A stretch of 64,000 nucleotides of DNA, taken from assembly GCA_001795455.1 (NCBI GenBank), contig MGPB01000007.1:1-64000 (forward strand), given 5' to 3'. Numbering within the stretch: the first letter of the stretch is position 1; each line of letters starts with the position of its first letter. Positions 18,730 through 28,265 of this stretch are shown here, piece after piece. The translations under genes were made by a program, and so were the position numbers. This stretch comes from Curvibacter sp. GWA2_63_95. Its GTDB lineage: Bacteria; Pseudomonadota; Gammaproteobacteria; Burkholderiales; Burkholderiaceae_C. A model generated the notes under the pieces. That model had not been told where the DNA came from. It was given only the letters and a program-made list of their open reading frames with translations, and made no database searches.

Positions 18730-19694
18730 TGCAAGCGTTGACGGCAGCCGTTCTTGCGGCATTTGGGCTCTATGCGGGTTCGTGGTACTTGGGCTTGGTA
18801 GATGGCAACTTCGCCCTGTTGTTGTTTTTGGCGACCGTGGTTACGGGGGTGTACTGGCTGGCTGAGCGCTTTTACTTTTTGCCGCAGCGCCAGCAGGCGG
18901 TTGCTGCCTTGGAGGCCAACGACATCCAGCGCCGCACCGATCTCAGCAAGATGGGCATTGCCCAGGTGGATGGAGACATCAGTGAGGCCAAAGTCAAGTT
19001 GCTGATGCAGCCTTGGTGGCTGGATTGGACCGCGGGGCTGTTCCCTGTGATTATTGTGGTGTTCCTGCTGCGCTCGTTTCTGTTCGAGCCCTTCAAGATA
19101 CCGTCGGGCTCCATGATTCCCACACTGCTGGTGGGCGACCTGATTTTGGTGAACAAGTTCACCTACGGCATTCGCCTGCCGGTGCTCAATACCAAGGTCA
19201 CCGAGGGCAACAAGCCCCAGCGGGGCGATGTGATGGTGTTCCGTTACCCGCCCAAGCCCAGTTTGGACTACATCAAACGCGTGGTCGGCGTGCCAGGTGA
19301 TACCGTGGCGTACTTGAACAAGCGCCTCACCATCAATGGCCAGGTGGTGAACACTGCGGCCTTGCCAGAGTTTTTTGACGAAGACGCCATGCGCTACTTC
19401 AAGCAGTTCGAAGAAACCTTTGGGGAGCGGAAGCACCGGGTCCTCAATGATCCAGACCGCCCGGCCTTTGTGCCTGGTGCCGATAAGTTCGAGGGATACG
19501 AGGCGTGCAGTTACACCGTGGAAGGTGTGACCTGCAAAGTCCCTGAGGGGCACTATTTCATGATGGGTGACAATCGCGATAATTCGCTGGATTCGCGCTA
19601 CTGGGGCTTTGTGCCAGACCAGAACATTGTGGGCAAGGCGTTCTTTGTCTGGATGAACTTTGGCAACCTCAAGCGGATTGGCAGCTTTAATTGA
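18729..19694 (+). CDS. lepB: Signal peptidase I (LepB)
   Basis: A 321-aa type I signal peptidase that removes signal peptides of exported proteins. Two N-terminal membrane segments flank a cytoplasmic loop. The catalytic Ser is in IPSGSMIPTLLVGD and the general-base Lys is in DYIKRVVGVPGD. The C-terminal box GDNRDNSLDSRYWGFVP is intact. It directly follows lepA, the classic arrangement. Confidence 0.97.
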   Translation: MQALTAAVLAAFGLYAGSWYLGLVDGNFALLLFLATVVTGVYWLAERFYFLPQRQQAVAALEANDIQRRTDLSKMGIAQVDGDISEAKVKLLMQPWWLDWTAGLFPVIIVVFLLRSFLFEPFKIPSGSMIPTLLVGDLILVNKFTYGIRLPVLNTKVTEGNKPQRGDVMVFRYPPKPSLDYIKRVVGVPGDTVAYLNKRLTINGQVVNTAALPEFFDEDAMRYFKQFEETFGERKHRVLNDPDRPAFVPGADKFEGYEACSYTVEGVTCKVPEGHYFMMGDNRDNSLDSRYWGFVPDQNIVGKAFFVWMNFGNLKRIGSFN

Positions 19695-19728
19695 CGTTTC
19701 AACGCAAACCATGGGTAGGGATTCAACA

Positions 19729-20082
19729 ATGACAGTGCAAACCAAATCCAAGCAACGCGGCATTTCCTTCATCGGCCTGATCTTTGTCGGTGGTGTGTTG
19801 GCCATGGCCGGCGTGGTGGCCGCGCAGGTGTTTCCTACCGTGCTCGAATTCATGGCCGTGCAAAAAGCGGTGCAACGTGCATCGGCAGGCCAGTCGGTGG
19901 TGGAAGTGCGTTCCATTTTTGACAAGGCGACCGAGATTGATGCGATCAGTTCCATCACCGGCAAAGACCTGGAAGTGGGCAAACAGGGCGACAAGGTGGT
20001 GGTGTCCTTTGCCTACCAGCGCGAAATTCACCTCGTTGGCCCCGCGTTTCTGACGCTCAAGTACACCGGGCAATCCAAATAA
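19729..20082 (+). CDS. DUF4845 membrane protein
   Basis: A 117-aa protein with one N-terminal membrane helix (ISFIGLIFVGGVLAMAGVVA) and a small periplasmic domain (VVEVRSIFDKATEIDAI). It matches the DUF4845 type commonly encoded between lepB and rnc in Betaproteobacteria. Function is unknown. The start is ATG 19729, with AGGG 8 nt upstream. Confidence 0.87.
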   Translation: MTVQTKSKQRGISFIGLIFVGGVLAMAGVVAAQVFPTVLEFMAVQKAVQRASAGQSVVEVRSIFDKATEIDAISSITGKDLEVGKQGDKVVVSFAYQREIHLVGPAFLTLKYTGQSK

Positions 20083-20083
20083 C

Positions 20084-20770
20084 GTGGCAGCTGGTTTAAC
20101 CGCGTTGCAGCAGCGCCTGCAACACCAATTTTCGAACGTTTCCTTGCTGTCGCGGGCACTGACCCACCGCAGCTTTTCGGCCGACCACTACGAGCGCCTG
20201 GAGTTTTTGGGCGACTCGGTCCTGGGGCTGGCCATTTCCGATTTGCTGTACGCCCGCTTGGGCGCGTTGCCCGAAGGCGACTTGTCCCGGGTACGGGCCA
20301 ATCTGGTCAAGCAGGACACCTTGCACCAACTGGCCCTGGGCCTGGGGTTGCCCGATGTGCTCAAACTGGGCGAAGGCGAAATGCGCTCGGGTGGGCCCAA
20401 GCGCGCGTCCATCCTGGCTGATGCGCTGGAGGCCATCATTGGCGCTGTCTATTTGGATGCCGGCTTTGCCAAGGCGCAGGCCCTGGTCCACCGCCTGTTT
20501 GAGGCAGTCGAGATCAACCCGCAAATGGAGGCCATTGGCAAGGACCCCAAGACCGAGTTGCAGGAGTGGCTACAGGGTCGCAAAATGAAGTTGCCGGTCT
20601 ACACCGTGGTGGGCACCCAGGGCGCGGCCCACAAGCAAAGCTTCGATGTGGAATGCGAGATCCCGGAGCTCCGTCTGTCCGAGCGCGGTATTGGCGGGTC
20701 CCGCCGAGCCGGAGAACAGGCCGCCGCTGCCGCCATGCTGCAAACCATCAAATCAAAGGTCAAACCATGA
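20084..20770 (+). CDS. rnc: Ribonuclease III
   Basis: A 228-aa double-strand RNA endonuclease. The catalytic signature [16 protein letters not shown] is at residues about 36-51. The second acidic site is in [17 protein letters not shown]-terminal dsRNA-binding domain begins [12 protein letters not shown]. It processes rRNA precursors. The start is GTG at 20084, 1 nt after the previous stop, and its end overlaps era (ATGA), as in the conserved rnc-era-recO operon. Confidence 0.97.
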   Translation: MAAGLTALQQRLQHQFSNVSLLSRALTHRSFSADHYERLEFLGDSVLGLAISDLLYARLGALPEGDLSRVRANLVKQDTLHQLALGLGLPDVLKLGEGEMRSGGPKRASILADALEAIIGAVYLDAGFAKAQALVHRLFEAVEINPQMEAIGKDPKTELQEWLQGRKMKLPVYTVVGTQGAAHKQSFDVECEIPELRLSERGIGGSRRAGEQAAAAAMLQTIKSKVKP

Positions 20771-21822
20771 ATGCTCCTAAAAATATAGCTGCTGGCGCAG
20801 ATTCCACGGGGGCTGGTGGTCAAAAAGACCGCAAACCTGAAGTGCAGAACGATCTGGACACCATGCTGCAGGGCCTGCTCAAGAGCACACTGAAGCTGTC
20901 CACACCCGGTGCCGACGGCGCGGGCCAACGCTGTGGCCTGGTGGCCATCGTGGGCAAACCCAATGTGGGCAAGTCCACGCTGCTCAACGCCCTGGTGGGC
21001 CAGAAGATCAGCATCACTTCGCGCAAGGCACAGACCACGCGCCACCGCATCACCGGTATGCGCACCGAAGGGCAGACGCAGTTTGTGTTTGTCGACACGC
21101 CCGGCTTCCAGACCATCCATGGCAACGCCCTGAACAAGTCGCTGAACAAAACGGTGCAGGGCGCGGTGGCCGATGTGGACCTGGTGCTGTTTGTCGTTGA
21201 GGCGGGCAGTTTCACGTCGGCCGACGAAAAGGTGCTGAAGCTGTTGGGGGCTGGCATTCCGGTTGTGCTTGTGGCCAACAAGCTGGACAACGTGAAAGAA
21301 CGTGCCGGTTTGGCACCCTGGTTGCAGGCTATGCAGGCGCGCGGCAGTTTTACCGAGTTGATCCCTCTGTCGGCCAAAAACTCCAAAGACATTGTCCGCC
21401 TGCTGGGCATTTGTGAGAAGTTCCTGCCCGAGCAAGCCTGGTGGTACTCCGAAGACGAACTCACCGACCGCAGTGAGAAATTCCTGGCCAGCGAGCTGGT
21501 GCGTGAAAAGCTGTTCCGCCTGACCGGTGACGAACTGCCCTACACCTCGACCGTGGTGATCGACAAGTTCGAGGAAGAGCCACCGCAGAAGAAGGGGCAG
21601 AAACGCCTGCTGCGCATCGCCGCCACCATCGTTGTGGAGCGTGATGGCCACAAGGCCATGGTGATTGGTGACAAGGGCGAGCGCATCAAGCGCATTGGTA
21701 TGGAAACCCGCGTGGAACTCGAAAAACTGGCCGATGCCAAGGTGTTTCTGGAGCTGTGGGTGAAAGTGCGCTCTGGCTGGGCCGACGACGAAGCGCGGGT
21801 GCGCAGCTTTGGCTACGAATAA
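20767..21822 (+). CDS. era: GTPase Era with repeat-derived N-terminal extension
   Basis: A 351-aa Era GTPase for 16S rRNA maturation and 30S assembly. G1 is at residues 63-70 (GKPNVGKS), G3 is in DTPGFQ, G4 is NKLD, and a C-terminal KH domain includes [14 protein letters not shown]1 in E. coli Era is near residue 15, so this protein has about 48 extra N-terminal residues. The first 19 ([18 protein letters not shown]) are encoded by a dispersed repeat copy. The start overlaps the rnc stop. Confidence 0.95.
   Translation: MNAPKNIAAGADSTGAGGQKDRKPEVQNDLDTMLQGLLKSTLKLSTPGADGAGQRCGLVAIVGKPNVGKSTLLNALVGQKISITSRKAQTTRHRITGMRTEGQTQFVFVDTPGFQTIHGNALNKSLNKTVQGAVADVDLVLFVVEAGSFTSADEKVLKLLGAGIPVVLVANKLDNVKERAGLAPWLQAMQARGSFTELIPLSAKNSKDIVRLLGICEKFLPEQAWWYSEDELTDRSEKFLASELVREKLFRLTGDELPYTSTVVIDKFEEEPPQKKGQKRLLRIAATIVVERDGHKAMVIGDKGERIKRIGMETRVELEKLADAKVFLELWVKVRSGWADDEARVRSFGYE
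20768..20824 (+). repeat. Dispersed repeat, copy 4, encoding the Era N-terminus
   Basis: ATGCTCCTAAAAATATAGCT, then GCTGGCGCAGATTCCACGGG, then GGCTGGTGG matches the repeat along its whole length. It begins 1-2 nt after the era start and is in frame. Confidence 0.82.
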
Positions 21823-22561
21823 ACGCATTGCCGACGAGCCCGCGTATGTGCTGCACCGCTACGACTGGAGCGAGTCCAGCCTGATTCTGGAAGTGTTCAC
21901 CCGCCACTACGGGCGTATTGCGCTGGTGGCCAAGGGGGCCAAAAAACCCAGCTCCAGCTTCCGCCCCATTTTGCTGCCGCTGCAACCGTTGCACGTGGCG
22001 TATGGGGGCGATGCCGAGATCCGCACTCTGCGCAGTGCTGAGTGGCAGGGTGGCCATGTCATGCCCACGGGCGATGCGCTGCTCTCCGGCTACTACCTCA
22101 ATGAATTGCTGTTGACCCTGCTGGCGCGCGACGACCCCCATGCGGTGCTGTTCGATGTGTATGCCAATGTGGTGCAGATCATTGCCAGCGAGCATGGCGA
22201 AGTGCTGCAGGGGGCGCTGCGCACCTTTGAGTTGCTGCTGTTGCGCGAGGCGGGCTTTTTGCCGCGTCTGGATGTGCAGACTATGACCCTGGGCGCGTTG
22301 GCGCCCGATGCGCACTATGTGCTGGTACCCGAAGGCGGTTTGCGCCAGGCCCACGCCGAGGACCGGGCCAGCCTGACAGGCGCCCAGTGGTTGCGTCTGC
22401 AGCATGCTTTGCACGATGACGCCCCTTTCACCACCACCCTGCGCGCCTGTGCCGAACTGATGGGCGCCCTCAAACCCCAGTTGCGCGCGCTGCTGCACTA
22501 CCATTGCGGTGTAAAGACGCTGCGCACGCGGCAGATGATGATCGACATTCAGGCGCTATAG
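21809..22561 (+). CDS. recO: DNA repair protein RecO
   Basis: A 250-aa RecO, which loads RecA on SSB-coated DNA in the RecFOR pathway. The N-terminal OB-fold is visible ([20 protein letters not shown] then [15 protein letters not shown]) and the helical C-terminal domain follows. TTG 21809 (overlapping era by 14 bp) gives [17 protein letters not shown] shorter start at TTG 21828 cannot be ruled out. Confidence 0.93.
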   Translation: MATNKRIADEPAYVLHRYDWSESSLILEVFTRHYGRIALVAKGAKKPSSSFRPILLPLQPLHVAYGGDAEIRTLRSAEWQGGHVMPTGDALLSGYYLNELLLTLLARDDPHAVLFDVYANVVQIIASEHGEVLQGALRTFELLLLREAGFLPRLDVQTMTLGALAPDAHYVLVPEGGLRQAHAEDRASLTGAQWLRLQHALHDDAPFTTTLRACAELMGALKPQLRALLHYHCGVKTLRTRQMMIDIQAL

Positions 22562-22574
22562 CGAACCTTTGACT

Positions 22575-23324
22575 ATGAAAACCCATCTCTCAGTCAACCT
22601 CAACAAAGTGGCTTTGGTGCGCAATACCCGCCACCTGGGCATTCCCAGCGTCACACGCGCTGCCAGTGTGTGCCTGCAGGCGGGTGCGATGGGTATCACC
22701 GTGCACCCGCGGCCCGATGCGCGCCACATCCGCGCACAAGACGTGCTGGACCTGGCCGAGCTGCTCAAGGCCTGGCCAGACCGTGAATACAACGTGGAGG
22801 GCAACCCCTTCCACAACCTCATGGATTGCGTGCGCGACCTGCGCCAGCGCGGTCTGCCGGTGCACCAGGTGACCTTTGTCCCGGACTCTGAAGGCCAGTT
22901 CACCAGCGACCACGGCTGGGTCTTCCCCGACGATGCCGTACGCCTGCAGCCCCTGATCGCCGATGCGCATGCGCTGGGCCTGCGCGTGAGCCTGTTCATG
23001 GATGCCGACCCCGCTGCCATGGCCGCCGCCAAGGCCGTGGGCGCAGACCGCATTGAGCTCTACACCGAGCCCTATGCTGCGGCCTGGGGCACGGCGGAGC
23101 AGGGCGCCCAACTGACTCGCTTTGCCACCGCTGCACAGGCGGCGTTGGATGTGGGGCTGGGTGTCAATGCGGGCCACGACCTGAACCGCGACAACCTGGC
23201 TGCGTTTGCGCAGCAGGTGCCCGGGCTGCAAGAGGTGTCGATTGGCCACGCGCTGATTGCCGATGCACTGGAGCTGGGCTACGACGCGACGGTCAAAGCC
23301 TACCTGGCCTGCCTGGGGCAATGA
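22575..23324 (+). CDS. pdxJ: Pyridoxine 5'-phosphate synthase (PdxJ)
   Basis: A 249-aa PdxJ, last step of deoxyxylulose-dependent vitamin B6 synthesis. It begins [19 protein letters not shown] and shows [23 protein letters not shown] and the phosphate-binding VNAGHDLN, with [13 protein letters not shown] near the end. ATG 22575 follows recO by 13 nt. The pdxJ-acpS order is conserved. Confidence 0.96.
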   Translation: MKTHLSVNLNKVALVRNTRHLGIPSVTRAASVCLQAGAMGITVHPRPDARHIRAQDVLDLAELLKAWPDREYNVEGNPFHNLMDCVRDLRQRGLPVHQVTFVPDSEGQFTSDHGWVFPDDAVRLQPLIADAHALGLRVSLFMDADPAAMAAAKAVGADRIELYTEPYAAAWGTAEQGAQLTRFATAAQAALDVGLGVNAGHDLNRDNLAAFAQQVPGLQEVSIGHALIADALELGYDATVKAYLACLGQ

Positions 23325-23334
23325 AGGGCGGCGT

Positions 23335-23730
23335 GTGATCTACGGCATTGGCACCGATATCTGCGATGTGCGCCGCATCCGCGCCAGCTTGGACAAACAT
23401 GGCGACCGCTTTGCGGCCAAGGTGCTGTCCGATGCCGAGTTCACAGCCTGGAAGGCCCGCAGTGCCCGCTGGCCCGAGCGCGGTGTGCGCTACCTGGCCA
23501 CGCGCTTCAGCGCCAAGGAGGCCTTCAGCAAGGCCATTGGCCTGGGCATGCGTATGCCCATGACCTGGCGACTGTGTGAAATCGCGAATGAGCGCAGCGG
23601 CAAGCCCATCATCGTGCTGCATGGCGCGCTCAAGACCTGGTGTGAAGACAAAGCGCTGTCGGTGCATATCACGGTCACCGACGAGACCGACTACGCGGCG
23701 AGTTTTTGCGTGGTGGAGACCACGCCTTAA
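23335..23730 (+). CDS. acpS: Holo-[acyl-carrier-protein] synthase
   Basis: A 131-aa phosphopantetheinyl transferase that activates ACP (encoded at 10612). It has the metal-binding [12 protein letters not shown] start and the second motif [17 protein letters not shown] 23335 is chosen because the frame upstream of it reads through pdxJ. It ends 7 bp from the convergent unknown gene. Confidence 0.95.
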   Translation: MIYGIGTDICDVRRIRASLDKHGDRFAAKVLSDAEFTAWKARSARWPERGVRYLATRFSAKEAFSKAIGLGMRMPMTWRLCEIANERSGKPIIVLHGALKTWCEDKALSVHITVTDETDYAASFCVVETTP

Positions 23731-23737
23731 ACCCTGG

Positions 23738-24481
23738 CTACAGCTTGCCGTACTGGGTGCCGCCAATCATGATGCCGCCGTCCAGAGGCGCCAAGTCCGA
23801 TTGGTATTCCAGATCGCCGACATGCACCGCTGGCAAGGCGGCACCGCGCTGCAGGGCCTCCATGAAGGCCGCCTGCTCTTCCACCGAAATGGGCTGGTAG
23901 CCCGCCCGCGACAAGGTGCCGCTGGGGCGCTTGTCCTGGGCGCTTTGCCCAACGGGTTCAAAATCACCGCGCCGTGCCGGGTCGCTGGCCCGCGCATGCC
24001 GCTCAAACTGGTCTTCGGTTTCACTCACACGCCAGTAAATGCCATCAATCAGGATGCCAAATCGCTTGTAGGTATTGATGCGCATGTCGTGCTCCATCGC
24101 CGCAAAACTCTTGGTCTTGCTGTTGGCGCCGGTGACAAACGATTTGGCGACATCGATCATGGCAATGAAGCGGTGGTGCCGCTCGTCCACCGGCATGACC
24201 TTGAAGCGGTACATATGGGACACCACTTCCATGGACAAAAAGGTCTCGCGGATGGACTGGTAGAGCCGCTCGCGGCGGTAGGCCATGCGTTCTTCCAGTT
24301 CCATGCGCCGAACGACAGGTTCTTCCAGTAGCACGGCCTGTATCGGCGTGCTGTTCTCACGTTTTTTGAGGAATCCAAACACGGTGGGTGGCGTTTCCAG
24401 GGCTGCGTTGGTGGGGCGGCGCCAGGGGCGCCGAGGCTCGGGAATGAGTCTATCAGCAGCATTTGGGACAACCTGTAACAA
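23738..24481 (-). CDS. Conserved-looking protein of unknown function
   Basis: A 247-aa soluble protein I do not recognise. It has no signal peptide or membrane helix. The middle is rich in charged helices (RRMELEERMAYRRERLYQSI then RETFLSMEVVSHMYRFKVMP), followed by a segment ending FGILIDGIYWRVSETEDQFE and a loose C-terminal tail. The frame starts at TTG 24481, which is uncertain because the first 25 residues look poorly conserved in style. It is convergent with acpS and divergent from nagZ, so it is probably a single-gene unit. Confidence 0.65.
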   Translation of the reverse strand: MLQVVPNAADRLIPEPRRPWRRPTNAALETPPTVFGFLKKRENSTPIQAVLLEEPVVRRMELEERMAYRRERLYQSIRETFLSMEVVSHMYRFKVMPVDERHHRFIAMIDVAKSFVTGANSKTKSFAAMEHDMRINTYKRFGILIDGIYWRVSETEDQFERHARASDPARRGDFEPVGQSAQDKRPSGTLSRAGYQPISVEEQAAFMEALQRGAALPAVHVGDLEYQSDLAPLDGGIMIGGTQYGKL

Positions 24482-24522
24482 ATTGGTGCGAGCGCACTGC
24501 TGCCCCCGATTTTTACCTAAAG

Positions 24523-24590
24523 ATAGGCATAAAAAGAAGCGCTAGCCCTCGTAAAATATGCGCAAGCAGCTCCTAAATACATAGCAAATA
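24523..24590 (-). repeat. Dispersed repeat, copy 5, upstream of nagZ
   Basis: On the reverse strand it reads TTTGCTATGTATTTAGGAGC, TGCTTGCGCATATTTTACGA, GGGCTAGCGCTTC, and covers the gap between the divergent unknown gene and nagZ. Confidence 0.85.
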
Positions 24591-24602
24591 TTGGCCCGCA
24601 CC

Positions 24603-25706
24603 ATGACCTTCCACGCCCCTCTCATCATCGACATTGCCGGCACCAGCCTCACCAAGCTGGATCGCCAGCGCCTCCAGCACCCCCTGGTGGGCGGCATGAT
24701 CCTGTTTGCCCGCAACTGGCAGAACCGCGAACAACTCACCGCCCTGTGCCGCGACATCAAAAAACTGCGCGGCGATCTGCTGATCTGCGTAGACCATGAA
24801 GGTGGCCGTGTGCAACGCTTCAAGACCGACGGCTTTACCCACTTGCCACCCATGCGCGCCCTGGGCGAGATGTGGTTGCGCGAAGCAGCCGGCACCGCAT
24901 CGGCCAAAAAAGCAGGCCCGCTGGACGCCACCAATGCCGCCACCGCCACCGGTTATGTGCTGGGCGCCGAGCTGCGCGCCTGTGGCGTGGATCTGAGCTT
25001 TACCCCGGTGCTGGACCTGGACTATGGCGAGAGCAGCGTGATTGGCGACCGCGCCTTCGCCCGCGATCCGCGCGTGGTCAGCCTGCTCGCCAAGAGCCTG
25101 ATGCATGGCCTGCAAAAAAGCGGCATGGCCAACTGTGGCAAGCACTTCCCCGGCCACGGCTTTGTGAAGGCCGATTCGCACACCGAGATCCCGGTCGACA
25201 AGCGCAGCCTCAAGGCCATTTTGGCGGACGACGCCGCACCGTACCGTTGGCTCAACACCGTGACCACCAGTGTCATGCCCGCCCATGTGATCTACCCCAA
25301 GGTGGATGCGCGCCCAGCCGGTTTCTCCAGCACCTGGCTCAATGACATCCTGCGTGCCCAACTGGGCTTTGCCGGTGCCATCTTCAGCGACGACCTGTCC
25401 ATGGCGGGTGCACGCCTGATTGATGGCAAACAGGTCAGCTACACCGAGGCGGCCGTAGTGGCGCTCAATGCGGGTTGCGACCTGGTGCTGCTGTGCAACC
25501 AGTCCATGCCCAGCGCAGAAGGCGGTGGCAAGGCCGTGGATGAGTTGATTGACGGCCTGACCGAAGCCCAGCTCAAGGGACAATGGCAAGCCCTGGAAGC
25601 CAGCGAAGCTCGCCGCCGAGCCCTGTTGCCCACCACGCCCGCCATGGACTGGGATGCGCTCATGGTGCACCCCGACTACATGCAGGCGCTGGACTGGATT
25701 GCCTGA
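24603..25706 (+). CDS. nagZ: Beta-N-acetylhexosaminidase NagZ
   Basis: A 367-aa glycoside hydrolase family 3 enzyme of cytoplasmic muropeptide recycling. The mobile-loop His/Asp signature is KHFPGHGFVKADSH, and the nucleophile Asp lies in FSDDLSMAGA. The N-terminal ICVDHEGGRVQRF is typical. No signal peptide. It is at normal family length. ATG 24603 is preferred over the in-frame TTG 24591, which lies next to the repeat. Confidence 0.96.
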   Translation: MTFHAPLIIDIAGTSLTKLDRQRLQHPLVGGMILFARNWQNREQLTALCRDIKKLRGDLLICVDHEGGRVQRFKTDGFTHLPPMRALGEMWLREAAGTASAKKAGPLDATNAATATGYVLGAELRACGVDLSFTPVLDLDYGESSVIGDRAFARDPRVVSLLAKSLMHGLQKSGMANCGKHFPGHGFVKADSHTEIPVDKRSLKAILADDAAPYRWLNTVTTSVMPAHVIYPKVDARPAGFSSTWLNDILRAQLGFAGAIFSDDLSMAGARLIDGKQVSYTEAAVVALNAGCDLVLLCNQSMPSAEGGGKAVDELIDGLTEAQLKGQWQALEASEARRRALLPTTPAMDWDALMVHPDYMQALDWIA

Positions 25707-26307
25707 AACCCCCGCACCTTCTCCCCTAAGCCATACCTTGGTCTGGGGGATGGCTTTTGCCTCGGTTTGCGCCGCAGCCCAGGGACTGGATGCGGCCGAC
25801 ATGGCATGGCAGTTTCAGCGACCGGCGTGGGTGCAGGGGGCCTGGTGGCAGCTATTCACCTCGCAGTGGGTGCATCTGACTTGGGGGCACTGGCTGGGCA
25901 ATGCCGTGGGATTTGTGGTGATGTGGGGTGGCTTGCGGTTGCGTTTGTCTGCGCGCAGTTTGTTGATGGTTTACGTCGGTGGTTTGGCTGGGGTTGCTGC
26001 AGTGCTGGCGTGGGATACACGATGCCTGTATTACGCCGGAGCCTCGGGCGCTTTGCATGGCCTGTGGGCTGGCGGCTCCGTGTTGCTTTTGCTTGGGGTA
26101 TCACGCGGCTGGGGCATGGCTTGCAGTGTGTTCCTCGCCGCTAAGCTGGTGGTGCCATGGATCTGGCCCGGTGTCACCCTATCGGCCTCCGATTTTCCGG
26201 TGTACCACCCCGCCCATGTGGCCGGCGCGCTTGGGGGGCTAGTTGCTGCCTGGGCCATCACGCGTGTGCGGGCCTTGTCTCCAAGCCAAAGCTGCCAAGG
26301 CTATTAG
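25699..26307 (+). CDS. rrtA: Rhombosortase (rhomboid-family GlyGly-CTERM protease)
   Basis: A rhomboid-family intramembrane serine protease of about 202 aa with several membrane helices. The nucleophile motif is GASGALHGL (Ser116) and the catalytic His is His173 in YHPAHVAGALGG, followed by another helix. The N-terminal QGAWWQLFTSQWVHLTWGHW is typical of rhombosortases, which process proteins with a GlyGly-CTERM tail. The convergent neighbour carries just such a tail. The start is uncertain: TTG 25699 overlaps the nagZ stop, and TTG 25738 or ATG 25750 are alternatives. The 3' end overlaps the protease gene by 69 bp. Confidence 0.87.
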   Translation: MPETPAPSPLSHTLVWGMAFASVCAAAQGLDAADMAWQFQRPAWVQGAWWQLFTSQWVHLTWGHWLGNAVGFVVMWGGLRLRLSARSLLMVYVGGLAGVAAVLAWDTRCLYYAGASGALHGLWAGGSVLLLLGVSRGWGMACSVFLAAKLVVPWIWPGVTLSASDFPVYHPAHVAGALGGLVAAWAITRVRALSPSQSCQGY

Positions 26308-27876
26308 CCCTCCCAACTCCAGCCAGCCCAAGGCGCCACCACCACCGCCACTTGATGCTGGCGGGTTCAGGGCTGCATGGACTGCAGCGTCAGCATCCAG
26401 CAAACCTGCCCCGCAGCTGTTGGCCGTGTTGTACTTTCCAACGCAGTAGGTGCCAGATGGAAACGCTCTGGCGGAGCTCGTCAGTGCAATGTTGACTTGG
26501 TCGGGTGTGATGCCGGGAACCGCTTGCATGATCAGTGCCACAGCACCGGCCACGTGTGGCACCGCCATACTGGTGCCAGACTTGATTGCATAGGTGTCGG
26601 CCACCGGAGTTGTGGTGCCCGTATTGCTGGTTGATTGAATGAGGGTACCCGGTGCGCTGATGGTAGTTCCCTGTCCAATGTTCGCGGTGAGTGAGCTTGC
26701 GCCAGTCGTGGTGTGGGACGTCACTGCAATGACCCCATTGCAGTTTGCTGGTGCATACAACGTATCGTAAGAGGAGCCATTGCCAGTAGCGGCCAGCACA
26801 ACCGTGCCAGCGTTGCGCGCTGCGGTGATTGCAGACTGGTAGGTTGTACCGCAAGCACCAGTGCCACCCAAACTTAAATTGATCACGCGGGCGGGGGTTG
26901 TGTTGTTGGGAACCCCAGCAACTGCCAGACCTGCCGCCCAACGAATTCCGTCAGCGATATCAGAGACGTAGCCGCCGCAGACGCCCAGTACGCGCACCGG
27001 CAGTATTTTTGCACCATAGGCTGCCCCAATCACGCCCAAGCCATTGTTCCCGATGGCCGCAATAGTGCCTGCCACATGCGTGCCGTGCCATGATGAGTCG
27101 GCTATCGGGCAGCCGACACTGGCTGTCGAATTCCAGTTGCCCGGATCTAGCGCGTCGTTATCCCGACCGTTGCCGTCGTTGGCCGTGGTGTAGACGCCGA
27201 TGTTGTCTTCGCTCACAAAGTCGTAGCCAGGTAACACGTTGGCTCCGAGGTCTGCATGTGATCGGTAGCCGCCATCCAAGACGGCAACGACTACCCCCGC
27301 GCCCTTCAAAGCCACACCAGAGGCCGTTCGGTCCCACGCCGCGCTGAAGTTCGCACCACCCAAGTTGCTCGCGCTTCCAGGTTTCATACTTGCCTGATCC
27401 GTCGCAAACAGCGGGTCAGTGGGTGTCATCTGGGGATAAGCACGCTCATCAATTTCAGCGTATTCAACAACCGGGTCTTGGGACAGCCGCTGAACGAGGG
27501 CAGCCATGGTCGCACGGTCAAGAGATTCATTCGTGAGCGCAACCTGTGCCTGGCCGGAGGTTGTCTTCAGGTAACTGAGTGCGATGCTCACACCCTCCCG
27601 GGTTTGCATGGCCTGGGCTTTCCCCAATTCCTGCAGACGCTGCTCCGTTGTTTTGTCTAGGACTGAAAGCTCACCGCTGCGGGCGGTTGGCTGATCTTTG
27701 AATTTAACTACCAGACGATTGAGCAATGGCTCAGCCGTTTCTTGCGGTATTGCCTGATGATTCGCCTGTGATTCGGGGCTGCGGCTGGGCGGCTCCATGT
27801 ACAGCTGTCCCAGCGCTGCGAATGACACCATGCCTAAAGTCAAGATGGCAGTAATGGTGAGGAATTTGAACTTCAT
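26239..27876 (-). CDS. Secreted S8 (subtilisin-like) protease with GlyGly-CTERM tail
   Basis: A 545-aa preproprotease. It has a signal peptide (residues 1-23), a propeptide region about 53-149 (LLNRLVVKFKDQ to VVEYAEIDERAYPQ), a catalytic domain with Asp201 (VAVLDGGYRS), His264 (HGTHVAGT), oxyanion Asn366 (ATGNGSS) and Ser436 (GTSMAVPHVAG), and a C-terminal GlyGly-CTERM at about 509-534: GGGGG, a hydrophobic helix and a basic end (AWRQ). The tail should be cut and anchored or released by the neighbouring rhombosortase. It is third in an operon of minus-strand genes, with a 4-bp overlap to the lipoprotein gene. Confidence 0.94.
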   Translation of the reverse strand: MKFKFLTITAILTLGMVSFAALGQLYMEPPSRSPESQANHQAIPQETAEPLLNRLVVKFKDQPTARSGELSVLDKTTEQRLQELGKAQAMQTREGVSIALSYLKTTSGQAQVALTNESLDRATMAALVQRLSQDPVVEYAEIDERAYPQMTPTDPLFATDQASMKPGSASNLGGANFSAAWDRTASGVALKGAGVVVAVLDGGYRSHADLGANVLPGYDFVSEDNIGVYTTANDGNGRDNDALDPGNWNSTASVGCPIADSSWHGTHVAGTIAAIGNNGLGVIGAAYGAKILPVRVLGVCGGYVSDIADGIRWAAGLAVAGVPNNTTPARVINLSLGGTGACGTTYQSAITAARNAGTVVLAATGNGSSYDTLYAPANCNGVIAVTSHTTTGASSLTANIGQGTTISAPGTLIQSTSNTGTTTPVADTYAIKSGTSMAVPHVAGAVALIMQAVPGITPDQVNIALTSSARAFPSGTYCVGKYNTANSCGAGLLDADAAVHAALNPPASSGGGGGALGWLELGGLIALAALAWRQGPHTRDGPGSN

Positions 27877-28265
27877 GGCGATTGTTCGAAAGCTTTTTGG
27901 TCGAGTTCTACGGCACGTATGCCATTTGCAGTGCGCAGTCCTTGCAGCAGTTGCTTGTCGGTGCGTGAGCCCCGTAAAGTGAATAGGTAGATGTGAGCGT
28001 CGCCGGAAAGACTGCGCACGTACCGCGCTTCTTCGGCGTTGCTGTACTCCGATAACATGGCTAGCGTACTTGGTTTTCGCGGGTCAACTGGGCTGGAGAA
28101 ATGCACGATGACCCGGAGTTGTGATGATTGGCTGTGGCTAGTCCCGGAGGAATGGGCGGTTGGCCCTCCGCAGCCGACGATCAACAAGGCGCAGGCAAGG
28201 GTGAGTTGGCAAATGCCCAGCCGCACGGGTCGGTTAGAGCGCCTTTGCATGGATACCCACCTCAT
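27873..28265 (-). CDS. Lipoprotein with protease-propeptide-like (I9-like) domain
   Basis: A 130-aa protein with a lipoprotein signal (LACALLIVGC, lipid Cys32). Its mature part begins LRVIVHFSSP and ends LLQGLRTANGIRAVELDQKA. The pattern parallels the propeptide of the next protein (LVVKFKDQ to LVQRLSQDPVVEYAEIDERA). This suggests a free-standing subtilisin propeptide/I9-type inhibitor or folding helper. That is my inference from eye alignment, not a search. It overlaps both neighbours by 4 bp, so all three genes are translationally coupled. Alternative start: ATG 28250. Confidence 0.7.
   Translation of the reverse strand: MRWVSMQRRSNRPVRLGICQLTLACALLIVGCGGPTAHSSGTSHSQSSQLRVIVHFSSPVDPRKPSTLAMLSEYSNAEEARYVRSLSGDAHIYLFTLRGSRTDKQLLQGLRTANGIRAVELDQKAFEQSP

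Noticed and set aside
18597..19994. 465-codon antisense frame over lepB
   Set aside because: It overlaps certain genes lepA, lepB and the DUF4845 gene and has no recognisable protein features.
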